A stretch of DNA of 64,000 nucleotides from Acanthococcus lagerstroemiae (GCA_031841125.1 CM063112.1:29848603-29912602); one strand, 5' to 3'; counted from the stretch's first letter, positions 1-12,059 are shown. Numbers and translations: made by a program. Notes: generated by a model not told the origin, from the letters alone.

Positions 1-1660
1 ATAGCGAAGAAAAGGAGTGGATAGGTGAGATCCAGTTAAAGTTCAGGAATACGGAAGAAATCCCTCCATTTCTGGAAAGCGAAGTGGCACAAGTCCTCGC
101 CAAACTGAAAAGCAATAAGGCCGCAAGGCCTGATAGAGTAGAAAACAAATATTTGAAATTATTCAGAGAGGAACTAACAACCCCACTAACTTTTATCTTC
201 GATCAGCTCCTTGGCACAGAAGTAATCCCTGAGCAATGGGGCTATCGGGAATTATTCTCCTTTTCAAGAAAGAGGACAGGAAGAAGTTAGGAAACTACAG
301 ACCGATTAGCCTAACATCTAACATCTCTAAGGTTTTTCCAAAAATTGTGAAAAATAGACTATATAATATTTTGTATTGGAATCAGGGGCAAGAACAAGCT
401 GGGTTCAGAAAAGGTAGATCAACGGTGGATCAAATTTTTATAATTAGCCAATTGATAGAAAAATGCAACGAATTTCAAACTCCGTTATATCTTCTGTTGA
501 TCGACTTTCAAAAAGCATTTGACTCCGTCCACCTCAACTACCCCTGGAATGCACTCAACGTACAAGGAATTCAGGCCAAGTTTATAACAATTCTGAGGAA
601 ATTGTACGAAACTGCGGAAGGGAGAATAAAAACGGATAAAGTGGGCGAAAAATTCAAAATTCAAAAAGGAGTGAAACAGGGCGACCATCTTTCCCCAAAT
701 TTGTTTAATTGTATTTTGGAAAATATATTTAGGAAGCTGAAGTGGGAAAAGAGGGGGATAAAGGTGGACGGAACAAAGCTTAACCACTTGCGCTTTGCAG
801 ATGATGTAGCTCTCATTGCTCAGAGCAAGGAAGAAATGCAGAGGATGGCAGAGGAACTGCGCCTGGAGGGGAAAGAGGCTGGTTTGTTAATTAATGCCAA
901 AAAGACGGTACTTTTGACTAATGAATCCGGGGGAAAAGAAATAATTTTGGGTCGGGAAATAATAAAAAAGAGCGAAGAAGCCATCTATTTGAGACAAAAG
1001 TGATTGCATTCGGGGGAAGTCTGGATAAGGAGCTGAAGAGAAGGAAGGCAAAGGCGTGGGGAAGCTACTGGGCTCTGGGGAAAGTGTTTAAAGGTAATTT
1101 TTCGCAAAATATGAAGAAAAAGATTTTTGAAAGTTGTGTGACCCCAGTATTGACATATGGAGCGCAAAGGTGGGCACCTACGGAAAAACAGCTGCTCGGT
1201 TTGGCGAGGACACAAATAGCCATGGAACGATCCATGAAAAACATCAAATTAAGAGACAGGGTGAGGAATTTGGAAGTAAGGGGGAAGAGCGGAGTCACTG
1301 ATTGCAGATTCATAATAAAATAATTAAAATTAGACTACGCGGGACATGTGGCAAGAAGGGAGGAAGGAAGATGGGAGAACAAAGTATTATTCTGGTATCC
1401 GAGGGACATAGAGAGGAAGGTAGGGAGACCAAAGATCAGGTGGGTAGACGAAATAATTCCAGTTGGAGGGGTAGCATGGAGAAGATGTACTGGCAATAGG
1501 AAAAGCTGGAAAAGAGTAGGAGAGGCCTACGCCCAAGGGTGGGCCCATACTGGAACGGAGACCACATGAAGAGGCCTGGTCATTGCTGCGGTGTGGCATC
1601 CCACTTACAAGGAAGGGCGGAGTCATTGTAAATTAGGTTGTAAGTATGGCATAATAATGT
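1..1660 (+). mobile_element. RTE-like non-LTR retrotransposon, RT and 3' part, broken
   Basis: The plus strand encodes a reverse transcriptase with its motifs in order: a pre-RT segment (84-290), YRPISLTSN and QAGFRKGRST, LLIDFQKAFDS (first catalytic Asp), KQGDHLSPNLFN, and LRFADDVAL with an intact DD pair near 800. After frame changes near 236-290 and 985-1005 come the thumb (TPVLTYGAQ), the RDRVRNLEVRGKSGVTD segment and the tail with YAGHVARREE, VGRPKIRWVDE and WKRVGEAYAQGW, ending near 1560. These are the hallmarks of the arthropod 'endonuclease-reverse transcriptase' family. The endonuclease half lies upstream of the window or is lost. At least three frame breaks make it a pseudogene. The non-coding tail to about 1660 is probably 3' UTR; the exact 3' end is not visible. 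Confidence 0.9.
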
Positions 1661-1728
1661 CTTCGCTAAAGATCGGTCGAGTACGCGGGGCACGCCGGGC
1701 GAACAGATCCCCAGTGCTAATGATGTAA

Positions 1729-2118
1729 CAGGGTTGCCACTTTTTTCAGGATTGGTTTTCCCTGACTTTTCCCGGTTTTCCAGGCCAACTTTTCCAATTT
1801 TCCCTGACTTTTTTTACAGGATTCCGAGAAAGTCCAGAGGGAGGAGAGTCATAGAAATTTTTTACAATACAGATTTAAAAAAAATCGCTATCGAGAAGAA
1901 GAAGGTACAGATGTAATTTATGTAATATTTTTCAATATTAGAAATACTCAAAGAAAGTTGAGTCCCATCCAACAGATAAAAAATGTTTACTCTGATAAAA
2001 TACGAACTCGTTTGTTATTTTCAGAAAATTTCCCTGACTTAAATGAAAATTCCCTGACTTTTCCCTGACTGACCAAATTCCCTGACTTTTCCCGGTTTTC
2101 CAGAAAGCGGCAACCCTG
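1729..2118. mobile_element. Short non-autonomous DNA element with CAGGGTTGCC inverted ends
   Basis: The ends are inverted: the left starts CAGGGTTGCCACTTTTTTC and the right, read in reverse complement, starts CAGGGTTGCCGCTTTCTGG. The 5-bp direct repeat TGTAA abuts both ends (1724-1728 and 2119-2123). The interior repeats the phrase CCCTGACTTTTCCCGGTTTT near both ends and encodes nothing. The CAGGG end and MITE-like size suggest a hAT-like or related superfamily. The 5-bp rather than 8-bp target duplication leaves the superfamily open. Confidence 0.75.
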
Positions 2119-2589
2119 TGTAACAATATCTTTCGTTAAAATAAAGGCTAATTTGATTTGATTCCTAGCTAGGCTATTTCCAAGAATCAGAATTTTCAGG
2201 GAACACACTAAATGTTCTAGGGAAGCCAGTTTATGAGATAGAAAAATGAATCTTGATTTACAATGTTGATTATACTATCACTCACAAGGTTGAGAAATGA
2301 AAAACTTCAAAGAAATACCACATCAGGAGTAATTTTCCCTCAAAGGGAAAAAAATGAAGGGAGTAGCTCATCGTTAGTTCGGAAAACGTATTATTTTGTA
2401 TACAAACGTCGACTGCTTAGAACACATAAACTATGTTAGATGCGACATTCGGGCGTGTGATTATCAGTGCAATCATATATTATGGCGTATCATAATCCAT
2501 CAAAAAGTGAAAACCCGTTTTCTGGGGAATAGTTTAGCTTAGAATATGGCTCCTCCTAATCTCGGCATATTTAAAAAGTAACTGGAGAA

Positions 2590-2815
2590 ATCAGATCATT
2601 ATAATGGCGGACTACATCAGTCAAATAGGAAGGAGAAACTCACAAAGGAAAAAAAATATGGGACTTTATAAGTACGGGTATAACAATGCAACAGGCTACA
2701 GACTGTCGCAATTCTGTCAAGAAAATAACCTAAAAATAATCAATACTTCCTATTTGGAAAAAAAAAATGGAGACAGTGGACATAGATTTTACCAGACTAC
2801 ATTTTGACTCCTACG
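2590..2815 (+). mobile_element. RTE-like endonuclease (APE) fragment
   Basis: A 67-residue reading frame from 2604 contains GYNNATGYRLSQFCQENNLK followed by IINTSYLEKKNGD. It resembles the middle of the apurinic/apyrimidinic-type endonuclease of RTE-like retrotransposons, including the N-x-G-x-x-L-x-x-F-C-x-x-N-x-L-x-I-x-N-T pattern. It covers only a fraction of the domain and ends where an opposite-strand retrotransposon tail begins near 2826. It is a relic with no start or stop of its own. Confidence 0.65.
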
Positions 2816-2825
2816 AAACATTATA

Positions 2826-3215
2826 TTTATTTCATTTATTTACAACATTGGATTTAACACGACACACTCGCAGCTAATTCGCCCACCTTTAGGCATATGC
2901 CTTCACCAACTTGTCCCAAGCCTTTCTGTTTTCAGCTACTCCATTCCACATTACCCCCACGTAACTATCTACGTCACTTGGTTGGGGGTCTGCCTCATTT
3001 CCTTTTCAAGTTGCAAAGAGTCCACTCTGCGATAATTTCGTTCCATTTGTGCATAGGATCTCAAGCCAAATGTTCTGCAACTTAAATTTGAGTTTACTGA
3101 TGTAATAGTCAGTGTTTTCGGTGTTGGTACATTTCCGTATTAGTGAGTTTCGGACTTTGTCCTTCATTCGAAACATTTTATAAAATGTGACTTTTAGAAT
3201 CTGGTGATTTGGATT
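2826..3215 (-). mobile_element. 5'-truncated RTE-like 3' tail, minus strand
   Basis: Read on the minus strand from 3215 downward, the segment encodes RMKDKVRNSLIRKCTNTEN, then YISKLKFKLQ, then a frame-shifted tail with WNGVAENRKAWDKLVKAYA, a stop, and RWAN. This is the C-terminal signature of the RTE-like family. It ends in an AATAAATGAAATAAATATA-like 3' tail at 2824-2842. It sits head-on between two plus-strand endonuclease fragments, so it is best explained as a 5'-truncated insertion. Confidence 0.6.
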
Positions 3216-3224
3216 TTAGTGAGT

Positions 3225-4160
3225 GCCCAAGTCTGTGCCACTAAAACGCAAAGCTATGGGTCTGATATTCACGATACCAATAATTAGATTCGACTTTGGC
3301 TCAATCAACGAAAGTGGGCATAAAGTCATCGATTTAACTATAAGGAATAATTTAAAATTAGCCAGCTTTTTAAGAAGAAAGAGAAAAGGAAAAATGGATG
3401 TGGAAGTCATCGAATGGCGAGGTAATTAATCAGGTAAATCATCTACTAGTGAGTGGCTTGGGAGTAGTGACCAATGTAAAAACTCTGTCGACCTTTGCAT
3501 TCCCATCAGATTATAAGACAGTAAGATGTTAAATACGAATAACAAAAAAGTATAGAAATTCTAAAGTAAAAATGGTAGTACCCGTTCATAAAAGAACAGA
3601 ACCAGGCACGGCCTGGCGATTCAATTCTAGGGATGCAAAACGTAAGGAGCCGTTGTGGATTGCGACAAAAGGACTCTAAAGGCCAGAATAGGTCGAAAAG
3701 ACCGGGATGAATCTGCATCTCCGCACCCCCAGGCAGACCATGTGTGAGCAGAACTACAGCTAAATTTAAGTAACAAACTGAAAAACCTAAACTTTTCAGC
3801 GGAGCAAAATATACAAACAAAGTATAATGTTCTTGAGCAAGCTGTAAAAGGCTCCGTCAATGAGGTGGGGCTGGTCAGACAAGCTCAAAATACAGATATT
3901 AAGCTAAGCAAAAATACTAAGAAATTTTTGCATAGAAGGACCGAACTGAGGAAGAAAAACTCGAAATCTTTCACAGACAAACTGGAACTAAAAATGCTCA
4001 ACAAAAATATAAAAACATAAATCCGAAAAGAATGGCGAAACATAACCACACAAAAAACTTCAAAGTGCTAAACAATTCCAAATTTCATTCAGACCATAAA
4101 ATTGTTTTATACGTTCTAAAAGCGTCCAACTGAAGATCAAGAATAACAAAAAGCAACCAG
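3225..4160 (+). mobile_element. RTE-like endonuclease C-terminus and EN-RT linker, degenerate
   Basis: The frame from 3223 reads FDFGSINESGHKVIDL and RNNLKLASFLRRKRKGK. It resumes in another frame with INQVNHLLVSGLGVVTNVK and FAFPSDYKTVR, the expected S-D-H/Y-K-x-V-R end of the endonuclease. From about 3750 a further frame (YNVLEQAVKG, then KLSKNTKKFLHRRTELRKKN) matches the Lys-rich linker before the RT. A ~150-bp foreign segment interrupts it near 3595-3750. Multiple frameshifts make it dead. It is a second endonuclease copy, separate from the one at 2590-2815. Confidence 0.6.
3600..3745. repeat. Dispersed repeat, one half of an inverted pair with 4515-4670
   Basis: The reverse complement of this stretch aligns by eye with 4515-4670. 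Shared phrases include GGTGCGGAGATGCAGATTCA, TTTTGACCTATT-like and TTTTGTCGC. Similarity is moderate with several indels. It interrupts the retrotransposon linker around it, so it is probably inserted. There is no coding signal. A short interspersed element is possible, but I see no convincing pol III boxes. Confidence 0.5.
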
Positions 4161-7100
4161 GTGGTAGGCCTACACAGAAACTTTATCACGACCAATACGA
4201 AAATGAACTAAAAAGTGGACTCGGGTTTAGGTAATTTCACCGAATGTATGTAATTTCACCGAGTGTAATTCCACAGAATGTAACTTCACCGAGAGACATA
4301 AGTAATGTTCACCGAAACGAAACTGAAGGCTAAGAGTAATATCCAAGACTTAAAAACTGTAGGCAATAAGTTATAATTCAAAATTTAGAAAAATCACCGA
4401 AGTGTGACCAAAATTAAGATAAAATAAAAATTTGAAATTAAAAATCTTATATAAATTGCTAAATTTGATACATACGTCAATGAGCAAAACCTCGCAGATA
4501 TTGTACGACTGTTCATACACGGCCTGGCTGAGGGTGCGGAGATGCAGATTCATCCAAGGCCTTTTGACCTATTGTTGTCTTTCGGGCCCTTTTGTCGCGA
4601 TCCACAACTTTACTGAAAAAAGACCAGGCCCCTTGCGTTTTGCATCCCAAAAATTGAATCACCACGATGAAGTAAACGTAATTCATAGAAGTTTGATTCA
4701 CAAAATCAAAGAAGCGGCAACCAAAACTGACCAAGAACAGAAAAAATATTAAAAATACCAAAAAGAATAACATAAAACATTATGAAACGAGTAGGGCCGG
4801 TTTTTAGGGGTGCACCTGCGGTACCCGGACCCTGGACCCCCCACGAACAGAGAGCACGTTTCAAATGAAGAAAAACTGTCAAAAAATAATGGAAATAAAA
4901 ACCCTAGTTGTTTGCCAGAGGGAAGTGGGCGTTATTTGGTTGTACAAAATTAACGACTAAATTATTCGAAGCGATGTTTAATTAAAATAAATTTTCAAAC
5001 CTGGAAAAAATTTATAATTTAGCTCGGAAATAGCTTGAGACACTGAATGCCCTCCAGCTGTAGAATTAGCCTCATATATGTTTTAAGGATTGCTGAATTT
5101 ATTTCTGATGATCTAATCCCAATTTGAAAGTTGTGGTACGAGGTAAATTGACTGTCTTATCAGAAAAAAAAAAAAATCGGGATGAAACTCGTTTCGGATA
5201 ATGAGGCTGTATCACAGACCAAAAAGAATAACGAATTTAGCCACTGCTAGTCAAACATTTATACAATTTTAGATAACCTCGGTGAAGATGCTTTTTAAAA
5301 ATCTATTCTGAAAAGCTTTCGAAAGTTATTTTTATTCTATGACAACGAATCTTGTATTGAAATCTGATGTACGTCTGTCTGTGCAGTTAGTATAATACAT
5401 ATAAATTCAGATGGCGGCAACTTTTCGACATTCGAATTCCATCGTTATCAGAATTCGTGGGTACAACGTAGTATACCCGTGCGCCGTGCACCCATAAATC
5501 TACGCGAACTAATTTAAAAACACAGCACGGTCTTCCAAATGACATTCCACGTATGCCAATCTGAAATATGCGACCGGTATGCTAAACATCCGCGCAACCC
5601 TAATTTGGGCGACTGCGAGTCCCTCGACGTATTCCCTGTATACGATTTCTGATCCACTCGCCCCACATCCAGTTAATCGGGTAGCTGTAACGAATGCTGT
5701 AGCCGAGCCCGAGAGTTCATAATACACAGCTCGTTCCTCGAAAGGACATTTTTCTCTGATATATATAATTTCGCGCCACGAGTATTAAATCATTTGCCCG
5801 CCAAGGGGCCGCACCGGGCCGAATTATGCCATTTTAATAAATGAAGAAAAAGAAGTACCCGTTCGGCATACCGAGGATATTGCTTTTTGTGAAAAGATAG
5901 TGGGGTGAAATATATTGACGGGTCGAGGATTAAACTCTATCTTTTTTTTTTATTGCATTAATAATACACGGTTGATTACAGTAGGCCCAGATTGTGGGCA
6001 AAAGCCTCCCTCAAGCTTCGCCATCCTAATCTGTGTAGGGATATTCTGTGGTAGATGTATCAAGAGAACTAGGCAACATTAGGTCAAGTATTTGGGAGTG
6101 TGGATTGATGAGGGGGAAAAAAGAAGAAAAAAAGACGTGTGACATATTCGGGGACACCCAATCGCCCAGGGTGAGTTCCTTAGGGATGGCAAAACTATCG
6201 ATAAGGGGACTATCAATAACAACCAATAGGGACGACAGGCTTATCAATAGTTATTGATAGTTTAATGAAGAATCAACTTGTACCATATTTACACAAGACT
6301 GACAGAAGAAGGACCTAAAATTCTCTTGATTGAAGCAGATCCTTTTTATGAAATACTGTAACATAATTCGCACCAAAAAGCGTACGAAAACACGTACTAA
6401 GAACTTTTAATGTCACACTAATACAAACGCACGAAAACAGTAGCTAGATCGCTTTGAAAACGCACAGTTTATCTATCTATCTCCATCTATATTATAAATG
6501 CAAGTTGCATCTATATTATAAACGCAAGTTGCATTTTTATGTTGCCAATGTTCTCAGCCTGTGCTGAATATTACAAGGTGAAATTTGCACAAAATATAAA
6601 TACTGAATCGAAGAAGAACCTTTTGGTATCAGATTTTCAATAACTGAAACATAAAAGCTGTAATTAAGCTTTAAAGTTGACTTGCATGTGTTATGTGTGA
6701 GTGTTCCGTGCGCTTACCCCGTCATTGTAAACGCGTGTTAGAGTGATCAGTGTGACCAGTAGGAAGTATTTTAGATCAGGCTGGCCATGCGATGTACAGC
6801 TTCTGCTGCAAATGCAAAAATTTCCTAGCGGGTTCTAGAACGAAGTCCGGACACCCTGTACAGTTGAAAGCTGGAAGTTGTCTAATTTCTCCCCGCGATT
6901 TCCCGTACTCCGTCTTTCCAGCTTGTCCTCTAAATTACTCAACTACAACAGAAAAAGGAATATTTCTCTAATTCCTCTATTTTTGGCTATTTTCGAGTAC
7001 GTGGAACCGCCATAGTTTTGACCGATGTATTCCGACTTGAGGAACGTTTCTTACGAGATTTTGGAACTTTTTAGATCATTTTCATGATTTCGATTTGTAA

Positions 7101-9090
7101 TATCGATGTTTCCGATATGAAAAGTACATCGATATATTTTCCATCACTACCTCGTACAAATATTCAAAGCTCTCTCTGTTTGCACGTCTATCGTGTGTAC
7201 ACAGGCAATGGTCGAAATTACACACAAAGGCTGTCTTCTAAATTCTGGTCCCGCTCAAAGGCCGGTTAGGTCGGTTTGTTTACCTGCGGTGCTGCCGTCC
7301 GCCTTCGTCTTTCCACAAGCACCCGATACCAAAGATATTATGTTTCCAATATCCCTCTTTCATCAATTCTATCAGCCTCTCTTGTTCCAGCGTATTTCGT
7401 CCAATCAACCCCCGTTTATTACCGGACACCCTGGGGTTAGTCGGACCCGAGTGATATTTCGATCCTCTCGTGTTTTTTTTCTTCTCTCCTTCTGTAAACA
7501 ATTTCCATTTTGTAACTCGAGAGTTTGTGCGCGACATCGTTTCATTACTTTTACGTTCGGTATATGGGTCGTTATATTGGGCGCGGGCGTATTTTTACAA
7601 ACCGGAGCGAGAAATCGAGGGTGGATTTTACAGCGCACAGGCACCCCCGGTTTGACCTTTCGAATTCGCGAAAACATGTGGCGAGACTTGCACAGTAGAA
7701 TGGCGTAAAATATACTCGAATTATTCGATATTTACACGATAAGACTAAACGCGTCAACAGCCATATTGCACTTATGTTGTTCCAAGAGCGGCGTGTGTAC
7801 CGACGATAACGCGTATAAAAGGTTACAGTCGAGGAGCTCCAGGGTACACGGGGCCGTGCACAACCTTTTCAAAACGATTCCCGGAATTTCGGTTGTTTCT
7901 TACAACCGCTCGGCGTGATGGCACACGCATACTGTGCAAAAAGCAAAGTCAACAAACCTGTGCGAATTGTCGGAGTGGCTCGTTCAAAGGGAAAAAGAGA
8001 GAAGAAAAAAAGTCAGTCAAAACATCTACGAAGGGTGAATATTAAAAGGCTTCGAGGCCTTTTTGGAAACATCAAAAGCCACACACCGCCCACCGCTTAA
8101 GCGTTCGCTCTGTGACATTCGCAAATTCTGTTGATCCTTCATCGAGCGATGCTGATTCACGAGGGGGGCTCGGCGAGAGTGGAAGGCGTAAAAAAGGAGT
8201 TGGAATCACAGTCGAACGGCGCCCCGAAGCAGTAATTAATAACCTCTTTCAAGTCTCACTGCCGGCGTAAATAAAAGACCGATTAACATAACAATAACAT
8301 TTTTGTTTAAATACCCTCGCTGTGGAAAAAGGAAAAAAGAAAGAGAAAAAGTTTCCCGCTAAATCACGGCGTCGATTGCCGGAGATTTCGAGAAGTGAAG
8401 CGAAAGAGTTTGAGACGTGAAGCGTCGGGTGGTTCTTCGAGAACAGCTTTAATGCAGTAAGAAGGATGAAAAAGGGACAAAGAACGCTTCTTGTTGGCGT
8501 TTTGATTAATTTGAAATGACGAATGAATGTTTCGGGAAGTACAAAAATTTTTCATTATTCTAGTAATGGGGGTATCTCTAAATCCTTTCTTTTTTCGTAG
8601 GAGTTAATCCGATCTGTCGAACATTGCGTGAACTGTTGCTGAGCTTTAATTAAGATGGTACGTTGTTATGTTTGCGAACAAGGGAAGCAAAAGGAAGTGC
8701 TGACTGAAATATAAGCAATGGAGCAGGGACAAAGTAGCACTAGACAGATCACCGAGAAAATCAGTTTTGCAGGCCACCGCTGAAACAATTACAGGCCAAT
8801 ACCACCTTTCACTCCCTCTCTACGGGAGGTAGTTGAAAAAGTAACATTCTTCATAATGATTGTCATTTTCCTCATTTTTCCTTTACAACCCCTTTCTAGG
8901 TTCCACTATTCCCCTAGGGTGTCCCTTATTTTACAAGTTTTCGCCACTTGATTAGGGTTGCACTGAAATTTGTTCCAATGGACCTAGGAACTCACATATA
9001 AAACTTGAGCTCAATCTGAGGTCATTAACCCGTGCCGCTTTGATCTTGAAATTACGTGTAATACTGAGATTTTACAAAAAAAAAAAAAAA
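4161..9090. other. No recognisable gene; low-complexity and minor repeats
   Basis: 4213-4310 holds about four loose copies of an 18-bp phrase, GTAATTTCACCGA(A/G)TGT. 4515-4670 is the partner of the inverted pair at 3600-3745. 6183-6268 has hAT-like end phrases (GGATGGCAAAACTATCGATA) without a matching opposite end. 6480-6540 holds a 28-bp duplication around CTATATTATAAATGCAAGTT. 7200-8430 is more CpG-rich and complex, with frames up to 171 codons, but none resembles a known protein. 8100-9090 shows nothing further. Confidence 0.5.
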
Positions 9091-9119
9091 AAAAAAAAAC
9101 GCGAATAACTCGGAACATA

Positions 9120-9465
9120 TCAACTTCACGACCGAAATGCATATAACATACAATATTTTCCGTTGAATTTCCTATTAAAAAGATTCCATACAACTTTTCT
9201 CTAAAATACATATTTACCGAGATATAATCGCAATAATGTGTGAAAGTTTCGAAGTACGTGGATTTTGTTATTTTTCCCTTAAATAACCGATCTTCATAAG
9301 CTAAATCGTAGTTATCTAAAAAAATATTCACTTTAGGACCAAAATGCAAATAACATAAAATATTTCTCGTTAAATTTTCTGTAAAAATGATTCTATACAA
9401 CTTTTCTTTAGAAAACATATTTATCGAGATAATCGCAAAAATTCGTGGAATCTTCGAAAAACATT
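9120..9465. repeat. Diverged tandem duplication, period about 208 bp
   Basis: Bases 9123-9253 and 9332-9459 align through ACCGAAATGCATATAACAT / ACCAAAATGCAAATAACAT, CATACAACTTTTCT / TATACAACTTTTCT and CGAGATATAATCGCAA / CGAGATAATCGCAA. The copies are roughly three-quarters identical. A 189-codon minus-strand frame runs across them and into the adjacent TIR element. It reflects the repeat rather than a gene. Confidence 0.6.
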
Positions 9466-9498
9466 GGTTTCTTAAAATTATTTCACAGCTGAAATATC

Positions 9499-9767
9499 CA
9501 GTGGCGTAGCCAAAGGGGAAATTCCCCCTCCCCCTCCCAAGGTATTTGAAATTGAATGTAAAATATGCAAAAATGAGCAATTTTTGCCTTCAAAACACGT
9601 TTTTTCAAAAAATGTTTACTCGGGAAGTAATTTTACCTTCATTTTTATAAAATAGTCCTCTAATATCGGCGATTTTTAAAAATACCTCAAATTTAGACTT
9701 TTTCTCGCTCAAAAATCTAACTTTGCCCCTCTCCCCTCCATTTGGGAAAATCCTGGCTACGCCACTG
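9499..9767. mobile_element. hAT-like MITE with CAGTGGCGTAGCCA ends
   Basis: Inverted ends CAGTGGCGTAGCCA are present at 9499 and, reversed, at 9767. They are flanked by the 8-bp near-perfect duplication GAAATATC (9491-9498) and GGAATATC (9768-9775). Eight-base target duplications are typical of hAT elements. The 269-bp interior has no coding capacity, so it is non-autonomous. A partial related end lies near 9830-9855 (CTGGCTACGTCAATGACAG). Confidence 0.8.
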
Positions 9768-10429
9768 GGAATATCTAATAATGTCGCATACAACTTCAGT
9801 CTCTTTCTACTGGGACATGCACCCCTGTTTGCCCCCCCCCATCTGGCTACGTCAATGACAGTTTGTTGGGTACCTATAGAGTAGACCTCGGATTATGAAT
9901 GTACATCAAGAACAGTCAACACTGCGCATAAGATATAAAATTGTGCTATTAAGGAACAGTAACACTTCTCAGAATTCATTGTTATTTCCCATGGGCAAAT
10001 CCCTGTTTCCTATTGTTGACCCTAAATCGCAAAGTTTGGTTTTCTTCAATCATTGAACTGGGAATTACCTGCAGAAGTAGTTACGTTGCTCATGCAAGTA
10101 AGAAAACATAAGTATGTACTACGAGTAACGTAAATACTTCTGCATATATGTTTTTCTTCATCTCATCGTTAAAGGGGTGAATATGGACACATGTAGAAGT
10201 GTTCGCGATTGTTAAAAGCTTTTGTATTTGCAAGAGGTAGGACTGTTGGTCTGATCCAAGCGATAAAAATTTGCAGAAGAGCCGAAAATTGAAACGTGAA
10301 CTAGGCATCCATGAGCCATAACTAATTCCAATGTTTTTATTTAGTCTTGAGCACCTATTTTCAATTTTTTTTCGGAGGAGAGTGAGTATAAGGGTGTATA
10401 TTCCCATACTTCCTTAAAATTCTTCAAAC

Positions 10430-11190
10430 TATTTTACTCTACAAAGAATTTTCCCAAATCGTCCAAGATTATTTCTAAAACTTTTTCGGATTTAAGATTA
10501 TCATTTACCCTCCATATAGACTTTTTCAGACTCTTTTAGACTTTTAGACTTTTACAAAACCCCTTGATACTCGCTGAGATGAGTTGTAAAATGGGTATTT
10601 TTAACTTGTTTTCCATCTTTAGAGGAGGGGGGGGGGGGGTTATCCTCATACATTTCTAAAATTCTATCAATACCTACTTTATTTTTCGAAAGTCGTCCAA
10701 AATTATTAGAGGTTATTTAAACAGATTTTTTCAACTTGTTTAAAATTACCATTTTACGATTTACCGAGCCTTTTCCAGACTCTTTCAGATAAGGAATAGT
10801 CTTGAAGCGAACCTCAAAGACCCTTAGAAATGATTAAAACATGCGTAGAAGTCTTCAAAAGTTTTAAAAAAGACCTAAGATTCCTAAAAGAGTCTCAGAT
10901 AGTTCTAACTCCATCCTCATGGATGTAAAAATGCTGAAATGAATCTAAAAGAGTCTTAAATAGGTGACATAGCGATGAAAAAATATCTTAGCAATACTAA
11001 AAGAAGTATAGAAAATGTCAAAGAATCTAAAAAATCTTCAAAGAGTTTCCAGGCTCTGGGGATAGTGTTGACTGAATCTGTAAGATCTATGAAGATTCTT
11101 AAATATATCTTGAAGAATCTCTAAAAACCTAAAATAGAGCAAGAGCCTTAAAGAGTTTTGAAGAGTCATAAACAAGCACTGGAGAGGATT
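10430..11190. repeat. AAAGAGTCTT-rich dispersed repeat
   Basis: The stretch is saturated with variants of AGACTCTTT, AAGAGTCTTAAA and AATCTTCAAAGA. Bases 10,800-11,000 align by eye with 58,080-58,320. Shared phrases include AAACATG(C/T)(G/T)(T/C)AGAAG, GAGTCTCAGA-like and TAGGT(G/A)ACATAG(C/G)(G/A)AT. It is therefore a dispersed family with at least two copies here. There is no coding signal. A G13 homopolymer sits near 10,626. Confidence 0.5.
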
Positions 11191-11439
11191 GAAAATAATG
11201 TTGAATCAATTCTCGGATTATCATCAGGCTATATTTGTGTCAGGTCACCAGGTTCCCGGCTGCCTGGTGGGTCACTCCGGCCCGGGAATAGATACATTTG
11301 CTGGAGACAGCCTTAAGGAAAAAAGGGTAGCGATAAATTTACAAGTTAGCATTATAAGCACATTTAGGGGAGTATACTAGTTAGCCAAATTAGAAAAACT
11401 AGTGGGCTCTTCCCTCCAGTCCCATCCCTGGTAAGATTG

Positions 11440-11640
11440 TATAAAGGGCTGCATCTGAATTTAGTCCTGAAAGGGTAATGTCACAGTCGAGTTTATCCTG
11501 GGAGTGATTCTGGGTTTAGTCCACACAAATAGCCGAGTTAAGTCCGCATAAGTGGTCGAGTTTGTCTATATAAGTGGTCGAGTTTGTCTATACAAGTAGT
11601 CCAGTTCAGTCCTGTGACTTTATAGGCGCTTGCGAGTAGG
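11440..11640. repeat. Short tandem repeat, ~21-bp unit with GTGGTCGAGTTTGTCTATA
   Basis: Two near-perfect copies of the unit lie at about 11,552-11,595. Degenerate copies on both sides share GAGTTTAGTCC or GAGTTNAGTCC. A related reversed phrase, GACTAAACTCGG, recurs at 12,170-12,220. No gene is seen. Confidence 0.45.
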
Positions 11641-11949
11641 TAGTAGGCTATTCTTTCATCTACATACTTCATAGTCTGTTTCACAAAAGGTAAAGTGCAC
11701 AGCCTTGATCCACGGTAAATAGGTATAGGATTGCTTTATAGACAACCTAATGGCCATTCATCTGCAGAGCACCCAGATCCAGAAATTCTGCGATTACATG
11801 TTCGAGTATTATATCGCAGATGATTGTAGCTTCCCTCCGAGTATGTAGGCAGAGTACAGCGCGAACATAACTAGAACTACAAATATGTGCGAATCGTTCT
11901 ATTTAAAATTGAATGGAATGTTTTATAGCTGACATGTTCTCACATGGTG

Positions 11950-12057
11950 CATTTAATAAACAATACAAAATCAAACAGGGAAGCAGTTGGGAGTTTACTC
12001 TATCTTGCTGGGGTTACTCGATCTGATATTTCGTTTGTTGTGAATATACTGGGCCCA
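11950..12057 (+). mobile_element. Copia-like LTR retrotransposon RT/RNase H vestige
   Basis: The frame ending at a stop at 12,057 reads REAVGSLLYLAGVTRSDISF followed by VVNILGP. This matches the copia pol segment between RT and RNase H (usual form EAVGSLLYLA-x-x-TRPDI-x-x-AV). Only about 35 residues are recognisable. No LTR is visible nearby. It is a short decayed remnant. Confidence 0.65.
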
Positions 12058-12059
12058 TA

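Noticed and set aside
7193..7708. 171-codon plus-strand frame
   Set aside because: No recognisable domain, overlapping frames on both strands, no splice or promoter support. I could not defend it as a gene.
9011..9580. 189-codon minus-strand frame
   Set aside because: It runs across a tandem duplication and into the hAT-like MITE, and no protein similarity is evident.
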